DNA from: Tessaracoccus antarcticus
GTDB lineage: Bacteria > Actinomycetota > Actinomycetes > Propionibacteriales > Propionibacteriaceae
Length of the DNA: 64,000 nucleotides
Direction: 5' to 3'
NCBI RefSeq assembly: GCF_003688855.1
Contig: NZ_REFW01000001.1
Coordinates: forward strand, 1,550,001-1,614,000
In this document: piece by piece, positions 61,124 to 64,000 of the stretch
How the letters are laid out: every line of letters starts with the position of its first letter
Numbering within the stretch: the first letter of the stretch is position 1
The notes under the pieces: model-generated
Told to the model about the DNA's origin: nothing
Seen by the model: only the letters and a program-made list of their open reading frames with translations
Databases searched by the model: none
Program-made: the position numbers and the translations under genes

Positions 61124-62716
61124 ATGCAGCCGCTTGCGGAGAGACTCGCACTGGTGGACAAGTTGCTCCTCCAGGCGGCGGGCCGGCTCCCGGAGGAGGT
61201 GGAGGCCCGTGCCAGGCGTGTAGTGGCGCACGCCGGCCAGCGCATGTCCTTCGGGCCGCAGACCGTGGTCGCCCTCGCCGGCGCCACCGGCTCCGGCAAG
61301 TCGTCACTGTTCAACGCCCTGGCGGGGCAGGACCTCGCGGAGGTGGCGGCCCGCCGCCCCACCACCTCCCAGACCCGCGCCGTCGCGTTCGCCCCCAGCG
61401 ACGTGGCGCTCCTCGACTGGCTGGGGATCCAGCGGCGCAACGAGGTGCCCCCACCCCTGGACGGGTTCCGGGACCTGGTGCTGCTGGACCTGCCCGACCA
61501 TGACTCCACCGAGGCGGCCCACCGGCAGGAGGTGGACAAGATGGTGCCGGTGGTGGACCAGTTCATCTGGGTTCTTGATCCGCAGAAGTATGCCGACGCC
61601 GCCGTCCATGAGCGCTACCTGCGGCCGCTGGCCCGGCACCGTGACGTCATCACCGTCGTCCTGAACCAGGCCGACCGGCTCAGCCCCGAGGAGCTGCGCT
61701 CCTGTCTGGCCGACCTGCGGCGCCTGCTGGCCGACGACGGCCTCGCCGGCGTCACCGTGCTCGCCACCAGTGCGCGCACCGGCAGTGGACTGGAGGACCT
61801 GCGCCGCCGTCTCGCCGCGCTCGCCACCGCCAAGACGGCGGCCGCTGCCCGGCTGTCGGCCGATGTGGACGTCCTGGCCTCCGAGCTGGCTGCGGCCGTG
61901 TCAGGCCCGGCGGTGGCGTCACCGTCGAAGCGTTCTGTGGCCTCGCTGGAGGACAGCCTCGCCGAGTCGGCGGGCGTGCCGTACGTGGTGGACGCGGTCC
62001 GCACCTCCATGCTGCACCGAGGTTCCCTCGCCACCGGGTGGCCGTTGGTGAAGTGGCTGGGACGGTTCAAGCCGGACCCGCTGCGCCGCCTGCGGATCGG
62101 CTCGGGTGCCAGACACGCGCAGCTGGAGGCTGATGTCGCCCCTCGCTCCTCGTTGCAGAACAGGGGGAGCATCGCCGATGCCCGGCTGCGGACAGGATTG
62201 CGCACGCTCGCCACCGAACTCTCCGACGGGCTTCCCCAGCACTGGCAGGTCGCCATCCACGACGCAGTCCACGGGTCCGTTCCGACGCTGCCCGACACCC
62301 TTGACCGTGCCGTGGTCACCGCTGACCTGCACACCGACAGTCAGCCCCTGTGGTGGCAGGTGCTGAAGTTCCTGCAGTGGCTGCTGATCGCCGCCGTGGT
62401 GGTGGGGCTCGGATGGCTCACGGCCGACGTCGCGCTCGCCTACTTCCAGCTCCCACGGCTGCCCCGCGTCATGATCCGCGACATCCCGTTCCCGCTGCCC
62501 ACCCTGCTGGTGGGCGGCGGCCTGCTCGTGGGCCTGCTGCTCTCCATCGGGTCCCGGGTCGTCGTCGGACTGGGTGCCCGCTCCAAGGCCCGACGCGCCC
62601 GCGCCATCCTGCGCCGGCGGATCGCCGAGGTGGCACAACTCGAGGTGGTGCAGCCGGCACGGGCGGAGCTGGACCGGCTCAGTGACGCCCGGCGCATCGT
62701 GGACAAGCTCGCCTGA
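61124..62716 (+). CDS. membrane-associated GTPase, second of a pair
   Basis: 530 residues. P-loop AGATGSGKSSLFNALAG, G2/G3 region TSQTRAV and LLDLPDHDST, and G4 LNQADRLSPEEL are all present. Two adjacent hydrophobic stretches near residues 420-490 (LLIAAVVVGLGWLTADVALA and LLVGGGLLVGLLLSIG) anchor it in the membrane. It starts one base after the first GTPase. Pairs like this are thought to form heterodimers; their role in division or membrane remodelling in actinobacteria is not settled. Confidence 0.82.
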   Translation: MQPLAERLALVDKLLLQAAGRLPEEVEARARRVVAHAGQRMSFGPQTVVALAGATGSGKSSLFNALAGQDLAEVAARRPTTSQTRAVAFAPSDVALLDWLGIQRRNEVPPPLDGFRDLVLLDLPDHDSTEAAHRQEVDKMVPVVDQFIWVLDPQKYADAAVHERYLRPLARHRDVITVVLNQADRLSPEELRSCLADLRRLLADDGLAGVTVLATSARTGSGLEDLRRRLAALATAKTAAAARLSADVDVLASELAAAVSGPAVASPSKRSVASLEDSLAESAGVPYVVDAVRTSMLHRGSLATGWPLVKWLGRFKPDPLRRLRIGSGARHAQLEADVAPRSSLQNRGSIADARLRTGLRTLATELSDGLPQHWQVAIHDAVHGSVPTLPDTLDRAVVTADLHTDSQPLWWQVLKFLQWLLIAAVVVGLGWLTADVALAYFQLPRLPRVMIRDIPFPLPTLLVGGGLLVGLLLSIGSRVVVGLGARSKARRARAILRRRIAEVAQLEVVQPARAELDRLSDARRIVDKLA

Positions 62717-62803
62717 GGTAGCCGCAGTGCCCGGCATGGCGGCCGATCCCGCGGTGGCTGGCATACTGGCACGCGGTCAGCAACACGTGTGGAAAGGCAT
62801 CCA

Positions 62804-64000
<1,197 letters not shown>

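Overview
The window is high-GC DNA with dense coding, many GTG and TTG starts and many actinobacterial family markers (WhiB, DUF3499, DUF3039, DUF5719, TIGR03089, DUF2017, LCP). It therefore comes from an Actinomycetota chromosome. Part of the gene order matches the Mycobacterium tuberculosis Rv3256c-Rv3268 neighbourhood (LCP, TIGR03089, manC, whiB2, Rv3259-like, DUF3499, pmm, Rv3256c-like), with ahcY further along. A Propionibacteriales-type host is a guess from overall style, not a demonstrated placement.

Region 1 (1-17400) is cell-envelope sugar metabolism. Two divergent LCP ligases, two family 2 glycosyltransferases (one fused to a large membrane part), GDP-mannose synthesis (manC, manB), a WhiB regulator, a CDF transporter, aroQ and ahcY lie here; ahcY ends at a pair of strong hairpins. 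Region 2 (17500-23200) holds a DUF3039 gene, an MFS transporter, a tail-anchored Ser/Thr kinase, an RDD membrane protein and malQ. Region 3 (23200-25700) is a small type-VII-secretion-like group: YbaB-like, an unknown, EspC-like and long WXG proteins, without secretion machinery in the window. Region 4 (25700-34800) is housekeeping: pncB, clpS, DUF2017, murI, rph-rdgB-thyA-folA, a LOG-family protein and dinB.

Region 5 (35960-40710) is a 4.7-kb integrative island inserted in the 3' end of tRNA-Leu(UAG). A 25-bp direct repeat bounds it, and arm-type repeats lie near both ends. Its tyrosine integrase is interrupted by one in-frame TAA. Its main cargo is a translationally coupled two-gene operon whose first product has a C-terminal PD-(D/E)XK-nuclease-like motif. 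This is the best candidate in the window for an undescribed (defence-like) system.

Region 6 (41000-64000) is accessory then core: a GH36 alpha-galactosidase divergent from a ROK regulator, an HD plus LuxR-HTH regulator with a perfect 3 x 10-bp tandem repeat upstream, a DsrE protein, tandem duplicated AI-2E transporters, bcp-yigZ, secreted proteins, a decayed second integrase beside tRNA-Lys and tRNA-His, orn with an unusual uracil-DNA-glycosylase-like neighbour, tRNA-Arg, a PrsW protease with two GTPases, and the 5' part of ettA at the edge.

Across the window many genes have a TANNNT -10 element only 6-8 nt before the start codon and no Shine-Dalgarno sequence, the signature of leaderless transcripts. 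In two cases the -10 is built from the stop codon of the upstream gene. Everything here is read from sequence alone; no database search was possible.
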